Positions 9,940 to 20,940 of a stretch of 64,000 nt of DNA are shown here, piece after piece. The number at the start of each line of letters is the position of its first letter. Within the stretch, counting starts at the first letter, position 1. The DNA comes from Pithys albifrons albifrons (taxonomy: Eukaryota; Chordata; Aves; Passeriformes; Thamnophilidae). A model generated the notes under the pieces. The model was not told the DNA's origin. It searched no databases and was given only the letters and a program-made list of their open reading frames with translations. The DNA lies in NCBI RefSeq assembly GCF_047495875.1, contig NC_092461.1, forward strand, positions 94,432,431 to 94,496,430, written 5' to 3'. A program made the position numbers and the translations under genes.

Positions 9940-12900
9940 AAATAAGAATGTGGCAAAAATAAAAAAATAACATAATAACATTGTGTAAAATGTAATAATT
10001 AAGAGAAATGCCTATATAAAGTAAAGCACTGCCTGTATGAGAGACACATTTTTCTGAGTCTGAAAGTAGTTTGACGGCATAAATTCTTAGAAGTCTGGAC
10101 TTCCTGTGCCCCCAAAACTCTTGAAATGTGTAATTGAAATAAACCCACACATGCATAAGAATTGCAGAATCTAATATTTACCTGTGAATCTCTGATTTCT
10201 GTGGTTTACATCTGTTTCCATAAGTGACTGTGCCATTTTTTTCACTTACAGTTAGTATGATGCATGATGGAATATTGATAAATTAAAAACATACAACATC
10301 TTAGGGGGGAAAAATCATAATTTGCTTTAAAACAGACGTTTCTGCTAATCAGATCCAGATCACCATAATTCAGTGATGAAATCTATTATAATTGTCATAT
10401 ATTGTCATTATTGTGGGCTTTTAAACATTTCAGCCATTTTCAGAAGCAGTTTAGGTCAGCAAGAATACATTTCTTCAGTACTAAAGTGGCAGTTTACTAT
10501 GTTGGTTGGGATATTTGTGTAAAGTATTTTAATACTATTCACCTTGAAGGTTACTAGGGAAGACAATGAGATTCCATGATTAAAAGTCTAAAATGTAACC
10601 ATAAAACATGTTGAGTTTGATGCTTAAACCCTTATTATCTCTTGGGTCCCTAATTATTTCTTATACAATAGAATTGTACCAATTGCATTTCTTGATACTA
10701 TTAACACAGCTAAAGTGATACAACCACTTCTGGAATGGGGGCAGTCTCCTTGGTTTACAGTTCCTTCAAGACTAGTAATTATTTTCCTGTGACAAAAATA
10801 TAGCACTAGAAAAAAAAACCCGCGATTGATGGACCTGTAAGAAGGTTCTTAAGCCATAGCCCTTTCAGTGTTGTGAAGGATGCATCTAAAACATCAGGTC
10901 CATTGCATTTCCTGGAAGAACATGGAATATTATCATGAACATGGACAGAATGACTGAATTGTTCACTGTATGTGTGCTCACAAAACATGCAGTGTGCCTG
11001 AATGTACCACAAATGAGAAAATGTTTTTATGGATGGATGGTGAAGACAGGAAGCTGCATCCAGTGAGAAATAGAGAGATGTCATGACAGAAAGGAGGTGA
11101 AAAGTGCCAAAATATTACCTTGGTGTATAGTAAGGAAATAAAATACAAAAGGAAGGAGCAGTTTGACTGATTCAAACAGAACTTCTTTCTAAAATGCTTC
11201 TTTAACTATGTAAACCCAGTGATTCTCAGCCACGAGTTCTTGTCCCCATTCTGTCCTCTGTATTTTGAATAGCTACAGCAAAAGAAGAACGAAACAGATC
11301 AAGCTGAGAAAACAATCTTTCTTTTTTTTACTCTTTCTTCAGGATGACAAGTAGAATAGCTTTTCCACCCCAGTAAACAATTAATTAACTGAAAAAAGAA
11401 ACTTATGAGGAACTACAAAAATACACAAAGTTAGTGGTCTCAGAAAAAGAAGAAAACCCCCTTTTTTTTTCTTTTTGACTTTTTGTAAGTTTTACTTTAA
11501 AATACAGGAATGAATGTATGTATGTATAAAGTCAATATTCTTCAAGCAAAGTACTCTAAAAACTTATACCAAATAATAATAAAAAAGCTTACTAAAGTTC
11601 ACAAATATTTATTATTTTACTTCATAGAAGAGCAAAATCTGAACAAAATCAATATTACTTCTCATTTTTTCTCATTTGTATTCTTTTTTTCTCTTAAATC
11701 CTAAGAACTGTTGTAGGTGTCTTTCTGTTAAACTGTAGCACCTACACAGAGAACAATCTTAAAATACTGTTCCCTTTCAGAGAAATAATTTCATTTTTTA
11801 CTGCCTTAAGAGACAATTAGTAATACTTAGAATTGCTCAGGTTTAGGGTGACTTCCTGACTCTGTGTAACAGTCTCTCTGATTTAATTCATATGTTTTAA
11901 AATAAAGACATTGCATAGATCAGTGCAGAGCAGTCCTTACTAATGTAAAGTTTGATTAAACTTTGAGTGTAGAGTTTATCCAAAGAAACACTGTTCTTTA
12001 ACAGAAAAAAACCAAACAACCATACCCAAACAAACCAAAAACCAAACCAAACCAAACCAAAACATAAGAAAGAAAATTGGCTTTCTGCAATGCTGAGAGA
12101 ACATACTGAATTGTATACCTGAATGGAAAAAAGGTATGTAAGTGATTGAAATTTTGCCTTTTAAAACATGATGTGATTTCAGTCCTTTGCTTGTGCAGTT
12201 GCTATGCTCTTAAGAAAGTGCTCTGTGAGGAATAAAAATATTTTGAAAAATTTCATAGTCATTACATACACTGTATGTATTTGTTTTGTATGGGCATTAG
12301 TAAAGTTTATTGGAGGAATTCAGTGTATGTTCTTAGGCCTTGGGAGTTGATATGAAGCCAGGTCTTTCTTGCAAGCCTTAAATTGTCTGTAGACATACTT
12401 ACCAGATAGGTTTTGAACTTTTATGTCCAAGATCTGATAAGGTCTTTTTATACTGCTGGTATATCTTATAAGTTGTTGAGGACATATAGAAAGAGATCCG
12501 AAACGTACAGTATAGCTCTGAAAGACTAAAGGGTTTCTTTGAATCTCAGAGAAAAAAATAACACGAGGCTGTCAACAGCAAACTCAACTGAAACCCCTTT
12601 TTTAAGAAGTCAAGAGTAATGACTGTTTAGTTTCTAAACTGGTACTTCTGACTTATGCACATGCTTGAAATACAGGATGTTGGATGTACTGTAGCTCTCT
12701 GCTCCCTCAGAGGTCTCCTAGGTAGATAAAATGAAGTGCATGAGTAAAGTTCACTGCCTTCAGGAAAGAGCTCAGACATTCTGTTTCTTTCAGCTCAAGT
12801 CCTGCAACTTCAGCAGACAAATATATTTTACATTTATGTAATATCTTTAAAATAAAAATCACTAAATTTCCATCTAGAAATGATTTCTACTCACACTGAA

Positions 12901-13518
12901 CTGCTATGAAATTATTTCAATATATAATTCCAAAATAGCTCTACTATTATACTTGCCTGAAGTGCTTTATGCTAAAGTTTATACATTATATATATGTTTT
13001 TCTTTGCATCGTAAAGATCACTTAATCAACTAATTTTACAAGAGAGTGATTTATGCCTAAATATAACCCATAATCCTGGAACTGTTGTCCAAATTTGCCA
13101 AGATTCACACTTCATAGCCTATTACAGTCTTACATTGAACTGAAGTATTGCCTGTGCAATTTTCAAATTTCAATTTTGTCAAGTTGCATCTCCAAGGTAG
13201 ATTGTGACTTGTGACAGTGTCAGTGCTAAAGACATTTCATTATGAAGCCAGAGTATGCACCCTAAAAAGGCTTTTGATTTTTGTGAGCAGAAAAAGAGTT
13301 TTTGTTGGGCTACTAAAGGAAACAGTAAGCAGTGAAGTTTCCTTAGTTTTCACAGGTTTTCATTTTCTCAGGACTGTCTGAAGTAGATAAGCATGTTATG
13401 TTGAAAAGATCAGAAAATAATTATGTCATATCATAGGCAGAAAACTGAGATTTTTCTTGTCGGTAAAGACTATGGTGTTACATGAAACAGCTAGATGACT
13501 GCTGCAGATGTATTGGAA
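9940..13518. other. AT-rich sequence, nothing recognised
   Basis: About 3.6 kb without gene, RNA or transposable-element signal, apart from a (CCAAA)n tract at 12005-12062. Confidence 0.5.
12005..12062. repeat. (CCAAA)n low-complexity tract
   Basis: A/C-only stretch with several perfect CCAAA pentamers toward its 3' end. Comparable A/C or T/G tracts recur in the window (30237-30285, 49405-49458). Confidence 0.85.
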
Positions 13519-13902
13519 GTCTACTCTTTTATATGGGTCTGAATCACGGGTCATCTATCACCACCACCTGCGGCTTCTCAAACGCTTCCATCAGCGCTGC
13601 CTCCGTTCAATCCTAAACATCCGCTGGACTGATTACGTGACAAATGTGTCTGTTCTTGAACAGGCAGGGATCACCAGTGTCAAGGGCGTGCTGATGAGAA
13701 CGCAGCTGCACTGGGCAGGGCATGTCTCCAGGATGGAGGATCACCACCTCCCGAAGATTGTGCTCTATGGTGAACTTGCCACTGGCTGCTGCAAGAGAGA
13801 AGCCCTGAAGAAGAGATACAAGGACTCCCTGAAACAACACCTCAGCCTTGGCCATATTGACTGCCACCAATGGTCCACTCTGGCCTCCAATCGGGATTCA
13901 TA
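13519..13902 (+). pseudogene. RTE polyprotein, C-terminal fragment
   Basis: About 127 codons of the region downstream of the reverse transcriptase domain, truncated at the 5' end and stopped early (TCATAG). Sequences matching TLASNRDS, the downstream arginine-rich stretch and the finger continue in shifted frames to about 14100. Non-functional. Confidence 0.85.
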
Positions 13903-14165
13903 GAGACACACCATACACGACACTGCTACTTCTTTTGGAAGCGCACGCAGAATCAGTCTTAAGGAAAAAAGAAAATGCAGAAAGAACCGTTCCTTGCCAA
14001 TACCGCCAAAGGAGACGTTCCACTGTGCCTTTTGTGACCAGACTTGCCTATCCTGTATTGGCCTTTTTAGCCACCAGCACGCTTGCAGCAAGCGTGGGTA
14101 GTGCCCTTCTCAAACCTTCGTTCATGAAACCTAGCCATGACAACAACGATGATGATGATGATGAC
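13519..14165 (+). mobile_element. RTE-clade LINE (AviRTE-like), 5'-truncated copy 1
   Basis: This is the last ~650 bp of the element that is near complete at 17904-21838, starting abruptly at 'gtctactctt'. The frame encodes the post-RT region: YGSES, FHQRCLRSILNI, LHWAGHVSRMED, YKDSLKQHLSLGHID. It then breaks at a TAG (13902) where copy 2 has TGG, and the Cys/His finger region follows with further breaks. It ends in a (GAT)n tail at 14148-14165. Short trinucleotide tails and severe 5' truncation are typical of RTE elements. No convincing target duplication was found. Confidence 0.9.
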
Positions 14166-14840
14166 TTATAATAACATCTCATTGTCTTAGTAAAAGCTGT
14201 AGGTGTTTTCTTTCTTAAAGGTTAAGTCATAGCTCCCCACATCTTAATATGTAGTAGTTTCTTGTTGAGAAAACAATTAAAATTTCATTGAAATGTCTAG
14301 TTTTTATCTCAAAGCTCAGTGATGCCTTGAACCACAGAGTTGCTATGTTTCTGAGAGAAATTCATTATTACACAGCTGAAAGTGAAATTTTATATTATTT
14401 GCTATTTTCAAGACATCAGTGAAACTTCTTTTTTGAATGTAGATAATTATTCAGTACTTACAACAGCTAATGCTACTACTGACCTTGAGAGATACCAGTC
14501 TAGAAATCAGTGAAATCTAGAATATTTTATTCCAGTTTTATACTCAGTTTAATTTCTAGTTCCAAATTTTCAAATGTACACTAAAGAGGAGTTACCATTT
14601 TGTATAGGTGATTGGTTAGTAATGGTTCTCAGTTATTTTTTCATCTGAGACAAGAATTTCAGAAGATACTTCATTCTTTCAAATTTACATTTATGAAATT
14701 GCATGGGCAGATCAAATGCACACATCACTGAATATATATATCTCTCTGAAAGAGAGATGCTTTAAAGACTTCAAGCTTTCTTCTTCTATTATCATGCTTT
14801 TTCATATCTTTCACCTGGAATGGTGTTTGTAATCTTCCAG
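14166..14840. other. No feature recognised
   Basis: AT-rich interval between RTE copy 1 and the SINE fragment. Nothing recognised. Confidence 0.4.
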
Positions 14841-14910
14841 AGTCACAGAATACTCTAAGTTGGAAGGGACCCACAAGGATCATTGAGTCCAACTCTTAAG
14901 TGAATGGCCT
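14841..14910 (-). mobile_element. TguSINE1-like SINE tail, 5'-truncated, minus strand
   Basis: The minus strand reads 'ggccattcacttaagagttgg', then the CR1-like end 'gatccttgtgggtccctt' and 'ttctgtg'. The 'ggccatt...cttaagagttgg' junction is shared with the SINE at 9338-9467, so this is the same family rather than a plain CR1 end. The tRNA-like head is missing beyond its last few bases. Confidence 0.75.
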
Positions 14911-16182
14911 GTATTAGACATAGTGTCTCAGTATGCTTTTAAGACCAACATTTAGAACCTTAAAACAGTTTATCAGATTTGTATGGAAGAAAAACTACTA
15001 TAAAGAAAAAGCTAACACAGCACTGGGCTAAAGCAAGGCTAAAAATAAGATTAGAATTTGTCTGCATGGCCTGGGGTTTTCTGAAATAAACTGGAACAAA
15101 CTTGGTCCAAAGGCGTTTTATAGCTTGATGCATAAGTTGCTTTTGTGGGGCTACTAGTGATTGAAATGTATATAATCTCAAATAGTGTACAGTCTCTGTT
15201 TGCAACTGCAAGGGCAGGTAGCTCCCTAAGGCAAGGGGAGCCAGGAGTCAAGCATGGTACTATCAGAAGCACAGGCAGTGTTGCTCCCAGTAATGAGGTC
15301 CTATCCTGCCCTGCCTGAGTGAGGCAAGTAGGCCAGTGATGGTAGCTGGCCTCAGCTGAAAGTCCTGACCATCAGAAAGTTCCACAGGGGTAAGATGTGA
15401 TCTAGGTCAAGCCAAAAATTGAGTCAGTAAGTTGGGATTAGGTCTGCAAACAGTAAACAAGGCTAACGACTGTGCAGCAATCGACTGTCAAATCCAGAAT
15501 AATGAGGTCCTCAGTCTGCAGGACAAGATCTGGATCAGCAAGATAAACAGTCAGGCACAAGACTGTCTGATGCAGCAGTGGGCAAGAATGAAAGCCTTAG
15601 CTTAAAATACAGGGAAGGCAGGGTAGTTCTCAGTAAGTAATCCACATTCATTAAGAGCATTTTTATTCATGGTCACTGCCTATGCTTTTTATAAATTGGC
15701 CCTTGATCTAAATCACCAAGAATGGGGAAGATGAGCTCAGTATTCTGACAGGCTCTGCCACTCAGCCAGAGTGAAAATGTTGACCCCAGGTCTCTCAGCA
15801 GTCTGAAAGTGGAAGGGTTATTTTAAAAAGAGGCTTGATCAAAAAGTACACTGTTTTGCAGGTGTTTAAGGCCTAGATTCAGGAGCAAGATGGGAGGTGT
15901 GATCTTACGGAGGCAAAAATACTTCACATAGTTAAGGAAAAAGTTTCTTCTTTTCTGCTCCTGGAGAAAATAAGGATTTAAACTACCTCTTTGTATCCTA
16001 CTTTTTGCTGTCAGTGAACTAAAAATGTATTAGTGAATTCTCTAAAAATGTAACTGTTATAAGTTGCAGGGGAAGAGGTGGGGGAGGAGTTGTTGTTGTT
16101 GGGTTTGGTTTGTTTGATTTTGTGTTGTTTGTTTTGAGAGGAGTTTTTTGTAAAGGAAGTCAAGGTATTCAATTCAGCTTTA
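14911..16182. other. Unclassified, partly GC-richer and repeat-like
   Basis: 15190-15640 is more GC-rich than its surroundings and full of short imperfect recurrences ('ggtcaagcc', 'aatgaggtcct' twice, at about 15291 and 15502). It looks like an old unclassified repeat. 16088-16140 is a T/G-rich (GTT)n/(GTTT)n tract. No gene. Confidence 0.4.
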
Positions 16183-16193
16183 CTGTTTCCATT
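16183..16193. repeat. Target-site duplication of RTE copy 2, left
   Basis: CTGTTTCCATT, identical to 17086-17096. Confidence 0.85.
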
Positions 16194-16460
16194 CCTGAAA
16201 GGTGTCTTTCGGTTTTGGGTTTGCCTGACCAGTAGAGTGTGTAGCCAGCACCATGTTCTTTAAGGCTGCCTTCCTCATGAAGACGAACTTCACTGAGAGC
16301 AGCAATGTCAATGGTGAGCCGTGACAGTTCAAGGGCAATTAGAGCAGAACGACGCTCAGGACGTCCACTATCCACAGTATCAAGCATGGTTCTGATGTTC
16401 CAACATGCAAATGTTAGTTTGAGCACACCTTTGCAGGCAGGTGTATGCCTTTGAAATCTC
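16194..16460 (-). pseudogene. RTE endonuclease N-terminus, inverted fragment
   Basis: The minus strand reads GVLKLTFACWNIRTMLDT, ..LELSRLTIDIAALSEVRL, GAGYTLYWSGKPKTERHLSG. The CWNIRT and ALSEVRL blocks are the first conserved blocks of RTE-type apurinic endonucleases. The fragment keeps eight codons (IALELSRL) that the long copy at 18700 lacks. Confidence 0.9.
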
Positions 16461-16702
16461 TTTGTTCTTGTTTGACCGCATGGAAGATGCCGGTTGGCCA
16501 CGGATATCCAACCGGGTGTGGAGATGAGCTTTGTTTAGGCCGCCTTTGCTAGGCCCCTCTCCGTGTGGAGCAAGCAGTGCTGTCCCTAGAAAAGGCTGCT
16601 TGGTCATTCAGGATGCTGCCGCAAGAGACTGTCATCTCCAGGGTCAAGTCTCAAATGACCAATATCCTGAACCGCCTGCATGCAGGGTTGGGTCTGCGAC
16701 TG

Positions 16703-17034
16703 GTGAACTCGCCACCAGCTGCTGCAAGAGAGGAGCCCCGAAGAAGAGATACAAGGACTCCCTGAAACAACACCTCAGCCTTGGCCATATTGACTGCCAC
16801 CAATGGTCCACTCTGGCCTCCAATCGGGATTCATGGAGACACACCATTCATGACGCTGCTGCTTCCTTTGAGAATGCACGGAGAGTCAGTCTGGAGGAGA
16901 AAAGACAACGCAGAAAGAACCGTTCCTTGCCAATAACACCTAAAGGGATGTTCCGCTGTGCCTTTTGTGACCGGTCCTGCCTATCCCGTATTGGCCTTTT
17001 TAGCCACCAGCACGCTTGCAGCAAGCGTGGGTAG
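16703..17034 (+). pseudogene. RTE polyprotein C-terminus with Cys/His finger (frame open)
   Basis: Encodes GELATSCCKRGAPKKRYKD, then SLKQHLSLGHIDCHQW, a basic stretch, and a terminal CAFCDRSCLSRIGLFSHQHAC motif (C-x2-C, C, H, H, C) ending SKRG-stop. In this copy the last ~110 codons are uninterrupted, so they show the ancestral end of the protein. The finger probably helps bind element RNA or target DNA (inference). The open frame runs back to 16531 across the inversion junction, but its first ~57 codons are antisense 5' UTR and have no ancestral meaning. Confidence 0.85.
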
Positions 17035-17085
17035 TGCCCTTCTCAAATCTTCGTTTGTGAAGCCTAGCCATGATGATGATGATGT

Positions 17086-17096
17086 CTGTTTCCATT
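17086..17096. repeat. Target-site duplication of RTE copy 2, right
   Basis: CTGTTTCCATT, directly after the (GAT)n tail. Confidence 0.85.
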
Positions 17097-17897
17097 ATAA
17101 TAACACGACCCTGGGCCAAAAGCTACAAGCTCGCCAAAGAGGCTTTACCTTAAAAATACAAAAGGCTCCAACAATATCAGCCCTCCAAATTTATTAGAAG
17201 AGCCTTTGGTTCTTTTAACACCTTAAGAGAGAGCACATAGGAGAAAAGCTGCACACATTTTTTCAGGAGGTACTCTACTGGTAAACTTTAGAAAATAAGA
17301 GAGCTTGGCAAAAGTTTAACAGGTAACATTCAGCTAGAATAAAGCATTCCACAAAGCATTGACTTAGCACATGCTAATCCACACAATTTAGCAAATTCCA
17401 ACCCATCTGGTCCCAAGTTACCCAAAATATTAGTAAAGGAGATTAAGAGAAGAAGTAAAGAGAGAAAAAGAGAAATAAAGCTACCATCCCTAGATCCAGT
17501 GTATCTCCAGCTACTGGAGCCTAAAAGATGGAGAGTTCAAAAATTTGCAGACTACATGTGTTTCTTTCTATCTGCTTTGATCCCTCCATGGCCACCTGTC
17601 CCAGGCAGGACTCCTGACCCATCTGGCCACTCTGGGGCTCCAGGGCAGTGTGAGGGGCAGTGCTCCCACTGTGCCAGCCAGTCTTCAACTGAGGTAGGGG
17701 TACCAGGGGTGTGGTGTGGGCAGTGCTCCCAGGGTTGCTTTGGAGTGACAGCTGTGTGCCAGGGTCTCCCCAGGAGTGTTGTAGGGGCTGAGGAATGGGG
17801 ACAGGACGTTACCTCACCTCTGTGAAATTCAACCTGTCACTTCTCCCACACACACCTGAGTTGGTCCAAGTCAATAATTAATATAATAACAAAGTAT
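17097..17897. other. Unclassified spacer between two RTE copies, repeat-like
   Basis: 17420-17480 is A/G-rich. 17490-17830 is GC-richer with 'cagtgctccca' twice (about 17658 and 17730). It may be part of an endogenous retroviral LTR, but I could not place its ends. No host gene seen. Confidence 0.35.
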
Positions 17898-17903
17898 CTC
17901 ACA
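17896..17903. repeat. Probable target-site duplication of RTE copy 3, left
   Basis: ATCTCACA, matching 21837-21844, where the last bases overlap the ATG tail. The match runs to 10 of 11 if the next bases are included. It sets the likely 5' end of the element. Confidence 0.55.
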
Positions 17904-18640
17904 GGTCTTCTCCAGGGACACCCCCTTGTCGCGGGGGAGATGCTTGCGTGCCCTCAAGAGGTTGAGAGCTATGCTGGCGGTGGTTTATGCCTCCGGTAGG
18001 GTCTCCCATGCCAGACAGGTCTCAGCTGAAGGGTCAGACAAAGTGTGTCCACGGGCAGGATGGGCTCACTAGCCCTCTGGCAACCATCCTAGGAGAAGGA
18101 CAACTCTAACTTCAAAGCCGGGCAGATGGAGCTCGCTTAGACCTGTAAGGTCATCCATCTAAGAGAAGGATACTCTAACCAAACCTACGTCCTGAGGTAT
18201 TCGCCGTCACCGTCCAAGCTCGCTGGGCCGTGACAGATGAACCTTAGGAGTAAAGGGTGCGGCCAGTTCCGCTCATGCTGTGCCTCACCTAAAAAACCCA
18301 TTGCGCAGGCTTGAAAGGTTCACCCACATTGCAAAGCCCTGTAGCAACAGGCAGGGGTTGAAACGGCAGGTGATAGGAAGCAGCTGGAAGCCATAGACCC
18401 AACCCTGCATGCAGGCAGTTCATGATATTGGTCATTTGAGACTGACTCCGGAGATTACAGTCTCGTGGGGTTGTATCCTGAACGACCAAGTAGCCTTTTC
18501 TAAGGACAGCACTGCTTGCTCCACACAGAGAAGGGTCTGGAAAAGGTGGCCTAAACAAAGCTCATCTCCACACCTGGTTGGATAACTGCAGCCAACCGGC
18601 ATCTTCCATGCGGTCAAACAAAAACAAAGAGATTTCAAAG
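17904..18640 (+). other. 5' UTR of the RTE element
   Basis: Lies upstream of the first conserved endonuclease block, with no frame shared with copy 2. Near the 5' end, CCCCC-TTGTCGC-GGGGG (17921-17937) can form a tight hairpin, with flanking AGGGACAC and GTGCCCT able to extend it. 18189-18328 is the source of the body of the SINE at 27096-27460. Confidence 0.6.
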
Positions 18641-18654
18641 GCAGACACCTGCCC

Positions 18655-19420
18655 GCAAAGGTGTGCTCAAACTAACACTCGCATGTTGGAACATCAGAAC
18701 CATGCTTGATACTGGGGATAGTGGACGTCCTGAGCATCGTTCTACTCTCGACATCAACATTGCTACTCTCAGTGAAGTTTGTCTTCATGAGGAAGGCAGC
18801 CTTAAAGAACATGGTGCCGGCTACACACTCTACTGGTCAGGCAAACCCAAAACCGAAAGACACCTTTCAGGAGTTGGCTTCATGATTAAAAACTCCATTG
18901 CCTCCAAACTTCAAAATCTGCTGACAGGTCACTCCGATCACATTATGTCCTTATGCCTCCCACTACACAACAAGCAATATGTTGTTCTTTCTAGTGTATA
19001 TGCCCCAACTCTCCAAGCTGACTCAGTGGAAAAGAAAAATTCTACACCGACCTGCGCTGCCTCACCCAAAAGGTTCCTGCAGTTGATAAGATCATAATCC
19101 TTGGTGACTTTAATACCAGAGTAGTTAAGAGTTCTGAAGCCTGAAAAGGAGTCCTGGGCAAGCATGGCATTGGAAACTGCAACGACAATGGATGCCTCCT
19201 GCTAGAGTTTTGTGCAGAGTGGCAGCTCACCATCACCAACACTATCTTTCAACAGAAAGACAGCCTGAAAGCAACCTGGATGCGTCTACAATCCAAGCAC
19301 TGGCACCTCATTGACTATATCTTAGTGCAACAAGACATATCAGCGATGTCCGTCATACTCGAGTGATGCCGAGTGCAGAATGTCAAACAGACCACCGCCT
19401 TGGGCGCTGCAAACTTAACC
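18655..19420 (+). pseudogene. RTE endonuclease domain (broken)
   Basis: The frame from about 18655 encodes GVLKLTLACWNIRTMLDT and continues to about 19060, where a frameshift puts the GDFNTR block in another frame. HLIDYILV and TDHRL follow in further frames. Compared with copy 2 it has an in-frame 24-nt deletion at 18750, losing IALELSRL. In an active element this domain nicks DNA to start reverse transcription. No intact ATG matches the start of the frame. Confidence 0.85.
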
Positions 19421-20940
19421 TCCACTTCAAGCCCAAGCCCAAGAGAGGCGACATTCCAAGGAGGAGGCTCCAAGTCAACAGTCTTCAAACAGCCACAGTG
19501 AGAGACAGCTTCCAGGGAAACCTTCAAACTAGACTTAAAGATAATCCCATAGATCCCTCTCCTGAAGCACTTTGGCAACATATTAAAAATTGCATCCTGC
19601 AGTCCTTTGAAGAGTCCTTAGCGTTCTCCTCCAAGGAAAACAAAGACTGATTTGACAAAAACAATCAAGAGATTCAGGAATTGTTGAAGAAGAAGAGAAC
19701 TGCCCACCAAGCACACCTTGCTCAGCCATCTTGCCATGTAAGAAAAGCTTCCTTTCATCTTGCATGCAGTAAGCTCCAACAGAAACTTCAAGACATCCAA
19801 AACAAATGGTGGCTCGACCTAGCAGAAAAGACCTAACTATGCACAGATTTGGGTGACCAAAGAGGATTCTATGACGCCCTGAAAGCAGTGTACAGACCCA
19901 CAAACCAGGTTCAAAGCCCCCTACTCAGTGCAGATGGTCAACTGCTTCTCACAGATAAAATCTCCATCCTGAACAAATGGTCTGAATATTTTCAGACTCT
20001 CTTCAGTGCCAACTGTGTAGTCCAAGGCTCAGAAATTCACCACATTACACAACAACCGGTGAAAAATGAATTGGATGCAGCCCCTACCATGGGAGAGACA
20101 CTTAAGGCCATACAACAGGTGAAAACTGGCAAGGGAGCTGGGGTTGATGGAATTCCACCTGAAATCTGGAAGCATGGAGGTCAAGCACTCCATGCCAAAT
20201 TTCATGAGCTTGTTGTGTTTTGGTGGGAACAAGGTGAACTACCATCAGATCTCCATGATGCAGTCATTATCACCCTGTACAAGAAGAAAGGAGAAAAATC
20301 AGACTGCTCAAATTAGCGAGGTATTGCTTTGCTCTCCATTGCTGGTAAAATCCTTGCAAGAATACTTCTGAACAGATTAGTACCCACTATTGCAGAAGAA
20401 GTTCTACCTGAAACCTAGTGTGGTTTCAGAGCCAATAGGAGCTCCACAGACATGGTATTTGTTCTCAGACAACTGCAAGAGAAATGTAGGGAACAGAACA
20501 AAGGACTCTGTAACCTTTGTTGACCTCACCAATGCTTTTGACACTGTGAGCAGAAAAGGCCTGTGGCAGATCTTGGAACGTTTAGGATGTCCCCCCAAGT
20601 TCCTCAAAATGATCATCCTGCTACGTGAGGACCAGTTTAGACAAGTCAGATATGGCGATGCACTCTCTAAGCCCTTTCCAATAACCAGTGGTGTGAAACA
20701 AGGTTGCGTTCTTGCACCAACTCTATTCACAATCTTCTTCAGCATGATGCTCCAAAGAGCCACAGCAGACCTCGAGGAAGAAAACGGCATCTACATCCAA
20801 TATCGTACCGATGAAAGCCTATTCAACCTAAGGCGACTGAAGGCCCACACCAAGACCCTAAATCACCTTGCCCGTGAGCTGCTTTTTGCTGATGATGCCG
20901 CCCTCGTTGCTCACATCCTGCTTTGCAGAGGCTGTTGAGC
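19421..20940 (+). pseudogene. RTE linker and reverse transcriptase domain (broken)
   Basis: From 19421 a linker rich in basic residues and Gln is broken by stops (for example near 19648 and 19832). 19849-20316 gives an open stretch with GKGAGVDGIPPEIWKHGG and ALHAKFHELVVFWWEQGELP, ending in a stop where NYRGI is expected (AATTAG). 20510-20938 gives the palm motifs FVDLTNAFDTVS and FADDAALVAH. The A (D at VDL) and C (FADD) motif catalytic aspartates are both present. After VAH a short deletion shifts the frame. Confidence 0.9.

Larger units (their letters stand above)
16194..17085 (+). mobile_element. RTE-clade LINE copy 2, internally deleted with inverted 5' part (twin priming)
   Basis: 16194-16699 is the reverse complement of the 5' UTR/endonuclease start of the element at 17904-21838 (its positions about 18393-18872). 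From about 16703 the sequence turns to the + strand and continues from the position equivalent to ~21478 to the 3' end and (GAT)n tail. About 2.6 kb between the two parts is missing. A perfect 11-bp duplication CTGTTTCCATT flanks the whole unit (16183-16193 and 17086-17096), so it entered in one event. Inverted 5' segment, deletion at the junction and an intact 3' end are the signature of twin priming during target-primed reverse transcription. Confidence 0.9.

Noticed and set aside
14148..14165. Independent (GAT)n microsatellite
   Set aside because: It is the 3' tail of the RTE insertion, as in copies 2 and 3.
13494..14172. GATGACT as target duplication of RTE copy 1
   Set aside because: The right copy overlaps the (GAT)n tail and the left copy is about 18 bp from the element start.
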